The position numbers and the translations under genes are program-made. A model generated the notes under the pieces. It was not told the origin of the DNA. It searched no databases and worked only from the letters and a program-made list of their open reading frames with translations. From Rubrobacter sp. (GTDB lineage: Bacteria > Actinomycetota > Rubrobacteria > Rubrobacterales > Rubrobacteraceae), in assembly GCA_013815575.1 (NCBI GenBank), contig JACDFX010000167.1, forward strand, positions 1 through 5,454: a stretch of 5,454 bases of DNA, in the 5' to 3' direction. Below are positions 5,252 through 5,454 of the stretch, piece by piece (within the stretch, counting starts at the first letter, position 1; each line of letters starts with the position of its first letter).

Positions 5252-5454
5252 GGTCGGCCGTCTGCCGGGCGCTCGCCGCCCGCGGCGCCGACGTCGCGCT
5301 CTCCTACTGGAAGGCCTACGACCGCAAGATGCCCTGGGACGCGGACGAGGATGAGCCTCGCAGGCTCGTCGAAGAGCTCCGCGCGTCGGGCGTCCGGGCG
5401 GAGGCTGTCGAGGTGGATCTCTCCCTCCCGGAATCCGCGGGGTGGCTCCTGGAC
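5125..5454 (+). CDS. SDR family oxidoreductase, N-terminal part (partial)
   Basis: The frame is open to the right edge and shows the first 110 residues of a short-chain dehydrogenase/reductase, an NAD(P)-dependent cytoplasmic enzyme. The nucleotide-binding motif reads TGVGRRRGIG (residues 34-43). Two residues more than the classical TGxxxGIG lie between TG and GIG, a spacing reminiscent of divergent SDRs such as enoyl-ACP reductases. GADVALSYW forms the second strand, and D98 in EVDLS is the usual adenine-ring aspartate. The YDRKMPWDADEDEP segment (65-78) is a longer than usual loop seen in a FabG-like subfamily often labelled 3-oxoacyl-ACP reductase. About 25 polar residues precede the domain. 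ATG 5125 is chosen for GAGGAG (5113-5118), 6 nt upstream. The catalytic Ser-Tyr-Lys residues lie beyond the window, so the substrate cannot be judged. Confidence 0.88.
   Translation, partial: MPQARDFSQERPAQDVPEPFVRSEELRGRAALVTGVGRRRGIGSAVCRALAARGADVALSYWKAYDRKMPWDADEDEPRRLVEELRASGVRAEAVEVDLSLPESAGWLLD

Noticed and set aside
1..5454. CRISPR array, tRNA, rRNA or insertion sequence
   Set aside because: No regularly spaced repeats, cloverleaf-like sequence, rRNA motif, transposase or paired terminal inverted repeats were seen.

Overview
The window is GC-rich with strongly G/C-biased third codon positions. It carries an M55 D-aminopeptidase, a PhzF-like isomerase and an FUSC/aromatic-acid-exporter membrane protein. 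This fits a high-GC actinomycete-type chromosome; a Rubrobacter-like lineage is my best guess from the protein flavour, but there is no rRNA or tRNA here to prove it.

Layout. Positions 3-176 are the 3' end of a membrane-protein gene that enters from the left. A roughly 230-nt gap without a convincing gene follows. A small cysteine-containing unknown protein (404-652, minus) is divergent from a tight two-gene operon, M55 D-aminopeptidase (about 696-1535) and PhzF-like isomerase (1545-2408), separated by 9 nt. The two divergent starts are 43 nt apart and their candidate -10 boxes overlap. Positions 2409 to about 3604 form a visibly different segment: a hicA toxin gene broken by a 1-nt frameshift, an intact hicB antitoxin gene, and a collapsed pseudogene. 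From memory of the family, that pseudogene was a large nuclease-like protein starting SGGIYLIQ; three separate pieces survive in three reading frames and the expected nuclease core is missing. A regulatory gap (3605-3832) leads to an FUSC-family exporter (3833 onward) whose reading frame runs past its natural-looking end into the next gene. The window closes with the start of an SDR oxidoreductase (5125 onward), which has its own promoter-like sequence and a leader containing a perfect 20-bp palindrome.

How it fits together. The M55-PhzF pair looks like a small catabolic unit for D-amino-acid-containing peptides or related metabolites, but the role of PhzF in it is inference. The middle segment reads as a decaying accessory/defence patch between conserved housekeeping-like genes. 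Its most notable features are the toxin loss with antitoxin retention and the stepwise deletion of the nuclease-like gene. I did not find a convincing new functional system. The most unusual items are this gene graveyard and the structured leader in front of the SDR gene.
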